DNA of 64,000 nt, taken from the NCBI RefSeq assembly GCF_001269985.1, contig NZ_BBZB01000001.1, forward strand, positions 2,666,001 through 2,730,000, read 5' to 3'. Positions 34,896 to 44,124 of the stretch are shown one piece after another. Each line of letters begins with the position of its first letter. Position 1 is the stretch's first letter. The stretch is from Pseudoalteromonas sp. '520P1 No. 423' (lineage in GTDB: Bacteria > Pseudomonadota > Gammaproteobacteria > Enterobacterales > Alteromonadaceae). The notes beneath the pieces were generated by a model. The model was given only the letters and a program-made list of their open reading frames with translations, was not told where the DNA came from and did not search any database. Position numbers and translations under genes: made by a program.

Positions 34896-35591
34896 TTAGT
34901 CATCCATAATCACTTTACCTGCAATGTTATCTACATTGACCGATCCTGAGCCATCGCTCAATAATTCAAAGCTATCAGCTTTGTTGACATTGATACTGCC
35001 AGAACCATCTGATACAGTCACTTTTCCTGAAACATTACGTACGTGGATTGAACCTGAACCATCATCTATTGATACATCATTTTCTACATGTTTAATATCT
35101 ATTGAGCCTGAACCATCATCAATTTCCACTTTACCATTCACATTCCTGATATTAATGGAACCAGAACCATCTTTTAATTTTAAACTTGCAACACCAGAGA
35201 TGTTAATTGAGCCAGAACCATCCTCAACATCTAAGTTTAAATTCTCTGGTACCTCAATTGTTAAATCAATTCTTGTATCTCTATTATGATTACAGCTTGC
35301 TGATTCCAACTTAGCTTTATTACCCAGCTTTTTTAAATCTAAGCAGTAATCATTGTGTGCTTTACGTTGATATATCTCAGCAACAACTTCAATTGAATCA
35401 ACATCTGAAGCAATCACTTTTAACTTTCCGGAGCCCGCTTCAATCACAAAATCATTTATCTTATCAGTCGATAATTTCAAGTTTTCAGTTTTTTGTAAAA
35501 TGAGTTCATCGCTCGAGTTACTCTGCGCAAAAGCTCCTTGGCTCATCGTAAGAAGTAATGTACTTGCTAAAATCGATTTATAAAATTTCAT
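34896..35591 (-). CDS. Exported DGSGS-repeat (DUF4097-like) beta-helix protein
   Basis: A 231-residue protein with a signal peptide (MKFYKSILASTLLLTMSQGAFA). After a leading beta domain (FVIEAGSGKLKVIA), the second half consists of six repeats of about 18 residues, each carrying DGSGSI or DGSGSV followed by alternating hydrophobic strands. This architecture resembles DUF4097/adhesin-like beta-helical domains, in which Asp-Gly-Ser-Gly turns stack. It is probably periplasmic or surface-exposed. The function is unknown. The repeats are diverged at DNA level but strict at the turns, so the protein seems to be under selection. The gene is intact beside broken genes. Confidence 0.75.
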   Translation of the reverse strand: MKFYKSILASTLLLTMSQGAFAQSNSSDELILQKTENLKLSTDKINDFVIEAGSGKLKVIASDVDSIEVVAEIYQRKAHNDYCLDLKKLGNKAKLESASCNHNRDTRIDLTIEVPENLNLDVEDGSGSINISGVASLKLKDGSGSINIRNVNGKVEIDDGSGSIDIKHVENDVSIDDGSGSIHVRNVSGKVTVSDGSGSINVNKADSFELLSDGSGSVNVDNIAGKVIMDD

Positions 35592-35694
35592 ATCGCTATT
35601 CCTTGTGTTTATTTTTATTTTTGACTTTTATAAGTAATTATTAAATAAGTCGCAAACTAATAGGGAAAAGGTTTAAACGAATTTAAAATAAATT

Positions 35695-36236
35695 TTAATA
35701 AGTTATGTTTTCTTCTATCGTTTTGTCTAAATCTTGAAATAAGTTGTTAATATTACTATCTAATTCATCTACTTTATTTTTATCTCTTTCACTGAGTTTG
35801 TTATAGCTAGATTGTAAAATATTATCAATTTCACTTCTAATTTAGATAAAGTGTCTTGTTCATTTGGGCTAAGTGATTTTTCGGCTGAAGTAAAAATACT
35901 GTCTATCTTGTCAAATAACGCGTTAATTTTTTTATATTGCGCTTCGTTAGGTTGCTCGCTCTCGAATAAGGTATCTAATTGCTGATAACTCGTTTCGAAC
36001 TCTTGTTTTTGCTCTGCAGATAAGTGTGTCATATAAATGTTATCAAATAAAGAATCGATTTCTTGAGTCAATTTGCCTAAATCAGAAATGTTTAAAGTAT
36101 CATTCGTATGTGTTACCTGATTTACTGGCTTAATGTCTTGGTTATTTGTTTGATTAGTACTTGATATAGCGGAGATATGTGTTAGGTTTTGAATTTGCCT
36201 TTTAGTTATCTTAAAAGTGTCTAATTTGGTAACAGA
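35695..36236 (-). pseudogene. Frameshifted helical repeat protein next to the broken regulator
   Basis: The minus strand encodes a helical, acidic protein in two frames. The first frame runs from about 36236 without an ATG: TKLDTFKITKRQ, a linker, then EIDSLFDNIYMTHLSAEQKQ and KINALFDKIDSIFTSAEKSL. At about 35845 the sense continues in a shifted frame: EIDNILQSSYNKLSERDKNK, then NINNLFQDLDKTIEENITY to TAA at 35695. The EID-x-LF motif recurs, which suggests three helical repeats of about 40 residues. The start is not identifiable. The family is unknown; its position just downstream of an OmpR-type regulator could suggest a periplasmic accessory protein of the CpxP kind, but that is weak. Confidence 0.5.
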
Positions 36237-36273
36237 TTAACAAATTTATTCATTCTGCTGTGTATCCATTTTT

Positions 36274-36322
36274 ATCAAACCTAAGGTGAAATTTATATAA
36301 TAATCTTCAACTTAGGTTTGAT
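36274..36322. terminator. Long-looped hairpin after the broken response regulator
   Basis: ATCAAACCTAAG (36274-36285) pairs perfectly with CTTAGGTTTGAT (36311-36322), with a 25-base AT-rich loop. It lies directly after the regulator stop (36331) on the minus strand. T-rich bases flank both sides. Confidence 0.6.
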
Positions 36323-36330
36323 TTTTATTT

Positions 36331-37049
<719 letters not shown>

Positions 37050-37105
37050 ATATCTTTATCTTATTAATTATTATAAATACTCAAAAATACACATTTTAGA
37101 TATTG

Positions 37106-37474
37106 TTAACTTCCATTATTATTTTTCAAGCATAATGGATACATAATCTGGTTGAATTGCTTTGCAAATTGATATTTTAAACGTCTTTCTTTTTTAGCAT
37201 CTGTAGACTTAAAAACATCACCTGTGCCCTTCATTGGCTTAAGTCCACATTGAGATTTTATTTTTTCAAAGTTCTCATTTTCAAAGCCTAGGATCGTTAG
37301 TTTTCGTCCAAGTGCCATATATAGCCGATAATCTGATTGAGATTTCGCCATATCAACTGCTTGCATTACTTTATTAAGCGGCTTTTGCATTTCCTGCTCT
37401 TGCTGTGATTTTGTGACGTCATTATTACCACATGCCGCTAATGCACATACTGATGCAACTATATATTTTTTCAT
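37106..37474 (-). CDS. Small lipoprotein downstream of the GlyGly-CTERM protease
   Basis: A 122-residue predicted lipoprotein: MKKYIVASVCALAACGNND, with the lipobox ALAAC. The mature part is helical and charged (QEQEMQKPLNKVMQAVDMAK) and contains two more cysteines (QCGLKP and LCLKN). Its ATG (37472-37474) overlaps the stop of the metalloprotease gene as ATGA, so the two are translationally coupled. The family is not recognised. Because of the coupling it may assist secretion or inhibit the protease, but nothing in the sequence proves this. An alternative ATG at 37486 lies inside the upstream gene. Confidence 0.7.
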   Translation of the reverse strand: MKKYIVASVCALAACGNNDVTKSQQEQEMQKPLNKVMQAVDMAKSQSDYRLYMALGRKLTILGFENENFEKIKSQCGLKPMKGTGDVFKSTDAKKERRLKYQFAKQFNQIMYPLCLKNNNGS

Positions 37475-40056
37475 TTTAATACCCATTTTCTTCTAATTAA
37501 AAATATAAGTCCGAGACATAATATATAACTTAGATTACCACCTGAAGACCTTTTAGCTTCTTCTATTAATACTTCTTCAACGACAGTTTTATCAACAACA
37601 GTGATAGTCAATACGCCAACACCTATGCCGAAATTACCATCACTTAGGGTATATCCAATTAATTCGACTCCAGTAAAATCTGCAGCTGGCGTATATAAAA
37701 TTTTATTATCTGATATTACAACACTTCCAGCGCCTGCGTACTCAAAACTATTTAACTCTAACGTATCACTATCTACATCAGAATCATTTGCTAAAACATC
37801 AATACTATTCTCTGAAGAACCTTTATCTACATTTTCAAAATCAGCTTGAGCAATAGGGAAATCATTCACTGAATTCACAGTTACTTTTATATTAAATACG
37901 TCACTTAATAATTCCCCTTTTTTAGCTGTGGCATTGATATTCAAAATACCATTAAAATTGGCATTAGGTATTATCTTTAGCCCACTAAACGTATAATTAC
38001 TTCCACCAGATAAAGTAACTGAGTCTACCGATTGATTTCCTTCAAAAATCAAATCAGATAGACTGATTTCTAAACTTGTATCTTCATTTGTTTGTAAGGT
38101 TTTTTGACTAGAAAATATAGGTTTACTATCAACTATAGTGCCCCCATTAATTTCAAAATTGCCGCTATTGATAGCAAAGAAAATATTATTATTACATTTA
38201 ACTTTTACTCTCGCTTTGTCGGTATTTACACCTGAAATTTCAACTTCTTGAGAACCATCATTTAATGTGTTTAACGCTAGTGTTTGGTTGAAATTAATTC
38301 CACTATCAGTAGAAAGTAAAATATTCACATGACTACATGAAATAGGCGCTTGTTGGCTATTTGCAGTATCCCAAGTAACTAAGTTGACCGTGTTGTTCCA
38401 ACGAGAAGTATTTGTTGGTTCATTAATTTTAAAACCTGCAGCACTTTGAATCACATTCAATTTAACAGCTTTATCTGAGATATTTCCTTGGCCGTCTCTT
38501 ACTGTTAACCTAAAATTTAAAGTCCTTGTTGTTGTAGGTAAGGTTTCTCCAAAAGCAATATTACCTGAAAGAATGCCATCTATTTTCGGAAAAACTCTGA
38601 CTCCTGTACTTTTTGGTGTAAAGTTTCTAAACAGAGGTTTAGTACCATCATCTGTTTGGTCATCTAGTTTACTATTAGTTTGAACACCTAAATCATATTG
38701 TTCCCAACTATATGATAAAGAATCATTTTCAGCATCACTCGCTTCACCACTTAACATAAATGGTGTTTTAGCAGGAATGGTAAATTCAGCTAAGGCTTCG
38801 ATTGTGGGCGTTTGATTACTTTGTACAACACTTGCACCACAAGATGCTTGTGATGAAAATTGGCTAATTTGATCAATAGAACGAATATGAAAATAAGGGT
38901 CTGAATTATTTTGTAAGTTTTGTTCATCACAAATGCCAGCATAACCCATAATGGTTGAGGCGCTACCAGGTTCATAAGCACTAAGCGCTTCTCTATTGCC
39001 TTCACATGCACCTAAAGAGCCGTTAAACGTATGATCAGCGCCAAACTGATGACCAATTTCATGAGCAAAATAATCAACATGAAAAGCATCTCCCGTTGGA
39101 CTATTACTACCAGTTACACCTTCAGCTTTAGATTGAGAACATACTACTGCAAAACCAGCTAAACCACCGCCCCCTGTACCAACAATATGACCAATATCAT
39201 AATTATCTACACCTATCGTATTATTAATAGTCTCAGAAATCACATCGATATCTTCATCTGTATTTTTAAACGGGTCGGTATCTTTATCTGTAAATATAAT
39301 GGCATCATTATTAGCAACCAATTCTAATTTAATACCGAGTTCACTTTGATAAATTTCATTTACACGATTTAACAAAGTGACTAATGAAGCTAAAGAGCTC
39401 TCTTTATTACCACCATGAAATTCACTATATTCGCCTGTCGTGGCTATTGCTATTCGATAAGTTTTAATTTGAGGCACTTTACTAACATTTTTTGCTTTTA
39501 AAGATTGTTTTAATTGTTCTAATCTAAACATATCTTTCATAGGTTCAGACCTATGACCTAAGGCATCTTTTGATATAGGTTGGGAGTCGCTTCTAAAATA
39601 GCTATGATAAATCTTATTATTATCTCGGTTGACAGGCTCAATAAAGACTTTATCGCCATTATAATTAAATACACCGTGAAACCCATGCATCGTAATATCA
39701 AAGCGACCTTTATGTTGTGGGTTACCAATCTCATACCCAGTAAATGTTTGTATGTTTGGATATTTATTCGATAAGCTTTGCGCCATAACGTGAGAGCGAG
39801 ATAAAATAAATGCTGAAAAATCACCATTTGGTAATGGTAGTACTACATTATTCGAAGCATCTAAATTTAGATTATCTGAAAATGAATTTAAATCTAAGCG
39901 GTATAAAGATGAATGCGATGCTTTACTGTTCAACTTGTCACTTTTATTAATTTGATTATTAAATATCTGAGTCCAAAACGAATGATTATTAGCAGATGCT
40001 GAATTACCAGCAATAGAGAAAATAATGAGGACTAATAAACGATAAATATTCTGCAT
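37471..40056 (-). CDS. Reprolysin-like metalloprotease with GlyGly-CTERM sorting tail
   Basis: An 861-residue secreted zinc protease. It has a signal peptide (MQNIYRLLVLIIFSIAGNSASA), a propeptide, and a catalytic domain (about residues 197-410) with the zinc motif AHEIGHQFGADH (His332, Glu333, His336, His342) and a Met-turn ASTIMGYAG. Downstream are Ig/cadherin-like domains (SASDAENDSLSYSW-like GEASDAENDSLSYSW; NDFPIAQADFENVD; VLANDSDVDSDTLE). The C-terminus is a GlyGly-CTERM tail: RSSGGNLSYILCLGLIFLIRR. Such tails are cut by rhombosortase, which is encoded at 31 kb. It overlaps the lipoprotein gene by ATGA. The gene is intact. Confidence 0.92.
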   Translation of the reverse strand: MQNIYRLLVLIIFSIAGNSASANNHSFWTQIFNNQINKSDKLNSKASHSSLYRLDLNSFSDNLNLDASNNVVLPLPNGDFSAFILSRSHVMAQSLSNKYPNIQTFTGYEIGNPQHKGRFDITMHGFHGVFNYNGDKVFIEPVNRDNNKIYHSYFRSDSQPISKDALGHRSEPMKDMFRLEQLKQSLKAKNVSKVPQIKTYRIAIATTGEYSEFHGGNKESSLASLVTLLNRVNEIYQSELGIKLELVANNDAIIFTDKDTDPFKNTDEDIDVISETINNTIGVDNYDIGHIVGTGGGGLAGFAVVCSQSKAEGVTGSNSPTGDAFHVDYFAHEIGHQFGADHTFNGSLGACEGNREALSAYEPGSASTIMGYAGICDEQNLQNNSDPYFHIRSIDQISQFSSQASCGASVVQSNQTPTIEALAEFTIPAKTPFMLSGEASDAENDSLSYSWEQYDLGVQTNSKLDDQTDDGTKPLFRNFTPKSTGVRVFPKIDGILSGNIAFGETLPTTTRTLNFRLTVRDGQGNISDKAVKLNVIQSAAGFKINEPTNTSRWNNTVNLVTWDTANSQQAPISCSHVNILLSTDSGINFNQTLALNTLNDGSQEVEISGVNTDKARVKVKCNNNIFFAINSGNFEINGGTIVDSKPIFSSQKTLQTNEDTSLEISLSDLIFEGNQSVDSVTLSGGSNYTFSGLKIIPNANFNGILNINATAKKGELLSDVFNIKVTVNSVNDFPIAQADFENVDKGSSENSIDVLANDSDVDSDTLELNSFEYAGAGSVVISDNKILYTPAADFTGVELIGYTLSDGNFGIGVGVLTITVVDKTVVEEVLIEEAKRSSGGNLSYILCLGLIFLIRRKWVLK

Positions 40057-40138
40057 ATAACACTCCGAAAATATGACGATTAATATTATATTCTAATTTA
40101 GCATTAGGACTATTCTATTGGGGTAATAGTTTGTTTGC

Positions 40139-40164
40139 GCTTTGTATCTAACTTGATACAAAGC
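40139..40164. repeat. Perfect 10-bp hairpin upstream of the metalloprotease gene
   Basis: GCTTTGTATC (40139-40148), loop taactt, GATACAAAGC (40155-40164). It lies between the SulP stop (40210) and the protease start (40056), both minus. There is no T-run, so it could be an operator or an RNA stem rather than a terminator. Confidence 0.45.
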
Positions 40165-40209
40165 AATAAAAATAAAGATTTGTATCCATTTGAATTTATA
40201 TTAAGATTT

Positions 40210-41838
40210 TTATCTTTTATTCATATATAGCAGTGCATCTTTTCTGGTTTTAAAAATATATTTTTCATCAATTTTATCTAATAGTTTTATTTTGTCGAAG
40301 TCTTGACGTACACGCTCGCATAAACACACCAATAAAATATCTTTACCTTGATTTTGGTAACTTAAAATAATTTCTTCTATGGCTATTGTACTTGTAATAC
40401 CAACAAATCTCGCATGGGTAAAATCAACCAATATAGTTTTATTTTGATCTAATTGCGACACACTTTGTTTTAAGCCTCGCGCAACACCAAAGCCGATAGG
40501 ACCAGAAATATTTAACAATAAAACCTCATTGGATACTACTTCAAATAATGCTTTTTCATCCGAAGGTAACTGGGCGACTTCTTTATCTGTAAAGATACTC
40601 AAATTATCTAATTGTATTTCTGATAGCCTGCGAATTGTCACTATATTTGCAATAAATACACCTATTAATACCGCAGTAACAAGGTCTACAGCAACCGACA
40701 GTATCATAGTCGATATCATTAAACCGACACTGAATACTGGAATTTGATGTAAACGTTTTAAGAAATTCCAATCAATTATGTTGATTCCTACATTAAGTAA
40801 AATTGCAGACAACACAGCAACAGGAATAAACGCTGTATATTCACCCGCCCACAAGACGATGGCCAATATAAACAAGGCATGTAACATACCAGATAACGGC
40901 GTTGTACCACCTGCTCTTATATTAGTTACTGTACGCATAGTAGCCCCACCACCAGGTAAAGCGCCAAAGAAACCAGCAATCATGTTACCAATACCTTGAC
41001 CCACCAGCTCTTTATCTGAGTCATGTAAATCTTTACTAATACTATCAACCGTTAATGATGTCATTAAAGAATCCAGCGTACTTAATGTGGCAATAAGTAA
41101 TGCAGATTTAACCATTTCACCTGCTAATGCGCTTTCCCAAACAGGTAATGAAAAAGAAGGAAGTTCACTGGAAATAGCACCAACAACAGGTAATGGGCTA
41201 TCCGAAATTATAAAAAACATAACTGCGATTAATAATGCAACGATGCTGCCTGGTATCACTTGATTAAACTTTTGAGGCCATAACATCAACAATAATAAGC
41301 ACGCGCCTCCTAATAAAACATTTGTATCAGAAAAAGTATCAATTGAGTAAGACAAATCCGATAAAGGTAAACCAAACATAGGTTCTATTTGAGATAAAAT
41401 AATTAATATGCCAATTCCTGATGTAAAGCCTGAGATCACCGGATAAGATACCAAAATAAAGTATTTACCTAACTTTAATAGACCAAACAACATCTGGAAT
41501 AAACCAGCCAAAGTCACTACAGTAAATGCAGCGCCTAAACCATTCTGAGGTGATAAAGATACAAAGTGCGTTAAGATTGCTGCCATAGCAACAGTTAAAC
41601 CGGTATTTGGACCTGTTATTTGTTGATTAGTACCACCAAAAAGAGAAGCAAAAAATCCAGTTAATATCGCACAATAAATACCTGCACTTGCCCCTGCACC
41701 TGAGGTAACACCAAATGCTAGCGCAAAAGGAAGCGCTACAATTGTAGATGTTAGAGCACCAAAGATATCCCCTTTGATGGTCTTTCGATTAAAGTGTGAA
41801 ATCGAGAGCATAATGACATACAAAACATTAATTGACAC
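40210..41838 (-). CDS. SulP family anion transporter with STAS domain
   Basis: A 542-residue inner-membrane transporter of the SulP (SLC26) family, which moves sulfate, bicarbonate or other anions. It has about 10-12 membrane segments, the N-terminal signature GDIFGALTSTIVALPFALAFG, the QITGPNTG segment and GGGATMRTVTNIRAGG. A C-terminal STAS domain (about residues 430-540) includes DFTHARFVGITS. The substrate is not clear. The GTG at 41838 or the ATG at 41811 may be the start; neither has a good ribosome binding site. The gene stands alone. Confidence 0.9.
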   Translation of the reverse strand: MSINVLYVIMLSISHFNRKTIKGDIFGALTSTIVALPFALAFGVTSGAGASAGIYCAILTGFFASLFGGTNQQITGPNTGLTVAMAAILTHFVSLSPQNGLGAAFTVVTLAGLFQMLFGLLKLGKYFILVSYPVISGFTSGIGILIILSQIEPMFGLPLSDLSYSIDTFSDTNVLLGGACLLLLMLWPQKFNQVIPGSIVALLIAVMFFIISDSPLPVVGAISSELPSFSLPVWESALAGEMVKSALLIATLSTLDSLMTSLTVDSISKDLHDSDKELVGQGIGNMIAGFFGALPGGGATMRTVTNIRAGGTTPLSGMLHALFILAIVLWAGEYTAFIPVAVLSAILLNVGINIIDWNFLKRLHQIPVFSVGLMISTMILSVAVDLVTAVLIGVFIANIVTIRRLSEIQLDNLSIFTDKEVAQLPSDEKALFEVVSNEVLLLNISGPIGFGVARGLKQSVSQLDQNKTILVDFTHARFVGITSTIAIEEIILSYQNQGKDILLVCLCERVRQDFDKIKLLDKIDEKYIFKTRKDALLYMNKR

Positions 41839-41962
41839 AAGTGATAAGTTTACATTAAAAGTTATAATTTGAAAAACTCTTTTGAGTTTTTTAGCCTAGA
41901 CTCACAAATTTATAATCAACTGCTAAGCTTACTATACTTAATTCATTCTAAAATGTAGCACT

Positions 41963-42631
41963 ATGATATTTCGTATTTTATTAACTTTAAGTCTATTTAT
42001 ATTTTCTTCATTATCACAGGCTTGAATTTATAAGTGTGAACTCGACGGCATATTAAGCTTCAGACAGTTTCCTTGCAGTGACGATGCTGTTGAAATTATA
42101 GTCAACAATTCAACTTCCACTTATGAAAGTGATTTAAATAAACATGATTTATATAGTGAAACAGTGATAGATGCTTTAACAAAGCTACGTTTAGTACTTA
42201 TGAAAATACAAGAAGTTAAGCTTCAAAAACGACACTTTAAGAATCAACTTAAAACCGAGATATTAGCGCTCAATTCCAAAGCGAATAAATCATTAAGTAA
42301 ATTTAACCACCAAGAACTTGATGATAATAAGGCAAATATCACCGCAGGCTACACTCAAAAAATCAATAATTCTCAGGATATGTTAGACAACTTAATAACA
42401 GCAAAATCAGATCTGATGCATAAAATAAGCATGCAAAACAATATCCTTAAATTTGATCAGCAATTTAATGGTAATACGCAAGTTCAACTAATAAATAGCA
42501 TCCTCCAATCACATAAAATTAATACTAAAATCAGAAAGCATCGAGATGACTTACGTTTATATCAAGTGAATTTAAACAACGATTTGGCTCGCCTAAAAAG
42601 ACAATCTGAAATAGCGAATGATCCGAAGTAA
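41963..42631 (+). pseudogene. DUF4124-type exported protein with one in-frame TGA
   Basis: One frame runs from ATG 41963-41965 to TAA at 42629-42631 with a single interruption. The first 20 codons are a signal peptide (MIFRILLTLSLFIFSSLSQA). Then comes TGA (42023-42025), then IYKCELDGILSFRQFPCSDDA, the cysteine pattern of DUF4124. A long coiled-coil C-terminal part follows (VLMKIQEVKLQKRHFKNQ). The lost residue may be Trp (TGG to TGA); that is my inference. Since the rest of the frame is clean, the mutation is probably recent. An internal start such as ATG 42202 could still make a non-exported coiled-coil fragment. Confidence 0.7.
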
Positions 42632-42746
42632 TATAAAACGCAATCTGCTAATATAACAAAGTGATATAATTCACAAATAACTGCTTCCTATCAGATCATC
42701 AACAATCTTGAGCCAGAGAAGAAAAATTATAACAATAACTGATGAA

Positions 42747-43337
42747 TTATTTATATAAAGCCGTATATCGACTAAATGGATGGATAATTTTAATTGGCTT
42801 TAAATGAATGCCAAAAGTAAAAGATAAAATATTGAATTCATAAAAGTTCTGATAGCTTAATTTAAAACCCAATAGCGGCGTTGATACTCTGGTAATCTTT
42901 ATCTTTTTTGAATAATCAAACCAACCGTAAAAGTCTTTTCCAATAGCGGTAGCAGCTAAACAAAAATCAATATTCGCTTTATCTAACATATTTTGAACAT
43001 AGGTATTACTATTCGGGCCAGGCCAATAGCGGTAACAAAAAAGGTTTTTATATTCAGTTATTGAGTGCTGTATTGTTTTTGCTAATACACGTGCCTTCAG
43101 CCCTGAAAATACATACTCCACTCTACTCTGACCACTTCCAACAGCACTATCGAATGGTAATAAATTTAGATGTAAATGCCCCCAACTTGTTTTACAACAG
43201 TTTGGGTTTTGCCATACTTCCCAACGTTCTTTTTTAGTATCCGTTATTATCACAAACCAAAAATGGTCTGCTACCAAGCCTAAATATGGAATTTTTACAG
43301 ATCTGAGTTCAACTTTTAATGCATTATTTTTTATCAT
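42747..43337 (-). CDS. DUF3750 family protein
   Basis: A 196-residue protein with the DUF3750 hallmarks: VKIPYLGLVADHFWFVI, RWEVWQNPNC, the RYWPGPNSNTYVQNML segment and LAATAIGKDFYGW. Members resemble papain-like (NlpC/P60) folds with a conserved Trp-Pro-Gly-Pro-Asn-Ser-Asn-Thr stretch, but their role is unknown. There is no signal peptide. It is divergent from the rhomboid gene at 43407. Length is shorter than some relatives that carry a membrane anchor. Confidence 0.8.
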   Translation of the reverse strand: MIKNNALKVELRSVKIPYLGLVADHFWFVIITDTKKERWEVWQNPNCCKTSWGHLHLNLLPFDSAVGSGQSRVEYVFSGLKARVLAKTIQHSITEYKNLFCYRYWPGPNSNTYVQNMLDKANIDFCLAATAIGKDFYGWFDYSKKIKITRVSTPLLGFKLSYQNFYEFNILSFTFGIHLKPIKIIHPFSRYTALYK

Positions 43338-43406
43338 TTTTATTTTACGATTTACAAAATATCAAATTTGAGTTGTTAACTCATAATATATCCCAATATC
43401 TTTATT

Positions 43407-44096
43407 ATGAATAAAAATACTTCTCTACATAAAAGTTTTTACACAGTTAGCCTCTTTGTCATTTTATTATGGCTCATTAAAGCGTGGCAAACTTACTATT
43501 CAATTGACCTTTATCAACTAGGTGTCAAACCACAGACATTATCAGGCTTGATTGGTGTGTTCACTGGACCACTTATTCATGGTTCTTGGGAGCACGTATT
43601 AGGTAATTCGTTACCCTTAGTTTTGCTGGGAGGCTTTCTAAAATACGGATATCCAAGATCACACTGGTGGGCAATTGCAATTATTTGGCTATTATCGGGC
43701 TTAGGTGTGTGGTTATTTGGCCGCGACAGCTACCATTTTGGTGCAAGCGGGTTAACCCATGGCTTATTTTTCTATTTATTTATCGCAGGCATATTACGCA
43801 GAGATAAGCGCTCAAGTGTATTGTTAATGATAGCCTTTTATATGTATGGGTCTATGGTAATGACCATCTTACCCAGAGAACAAGGTATTTCATTTGAGTA
43901 TCACCTATTTGGCGCAATTGCAGGGCTATTATCAGCAATTTTATTTAGGCATTGGGACCCAAAATTAAAAGAAAAAACATATTCCTGGCAGCAAACCGAT
44001 GACTCTGAAGATTTAATTGGCGATGAATGGCAAAGTGAAAACTTAAATGACTCAAAAGAATTAAGCAGTGATGAAAATAAAGACTCAAATGATTGA
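43407..44096 (+). CDS. Rhomboid family intramembrane serine protease
   Basis: A 229-residue membrane protease. The rhomboid fold is seen as HGSWEHVLGNSLPL (His63 and Asn67), the nucleophile Ser114 in FGASGLTHG, and the catalytic His166 in FEYHLFGAIAG, across about six membrane segments. The C-terminal tail (residues 185-229) is acidic and soluble (TDDSEDLIGDEWQSE). It differs from the rhombosortase at 31 kb in having GASG and a cytosolic tail. The substrate is unknown. The TGA stop lies inside a terminator hairpin. Confidence 0.88.
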   Translation: MNKNTSLHKSFYTVSLFVILLWLIKAWQTYYSIDLYQLGVKPQTLSGLIGVFTGPLIHGSWEHVLGNSLPLVLLGGFLKYGYPRSHWWAIAIIWLLSGLGVWLFGRDSYHFGASGLTHGLFFYLFIAGILRRDKRSSVLLMIAFYMYGSMVMTILPREQGISFEYHLFGAIAGLLSAILFRHWDPKLKEKTYSWQQTDDSEDLIGDEWQSENLNDSKELSSDENKDSND

Positions 44097-44104
44097 GTCT
44101 TTAT
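44079..44104. terminator. Terminator between convergent rhomboid and radA genes
   Basis: AAAGACTCAA (44079-44088), loop atga, TTGAGTCTTT (44093-44102). The stem includes the rhomboid stop codon (44094-44096). A and T flanks allow bidirectional use. Confidence 0.75.
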
Positions 44105-44124
44105 ATCTAATATCGCCATTAAAG

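Noticed and set aside
34924..35289. Plus-strand open frame rich in Pro, Glu and Ser
   Set aside because: It is the antisense shadow of the DGSGS repeats; the repetition keeps the opposite frame open.
43407..44096. Second rhombosortase
   Set aside because: This rhomboid has GASG, a different loop layout and a long acidic cytosolic tail, so it fits a general rhomboid protease better than a GlyGly-CTERM processing enzyme.
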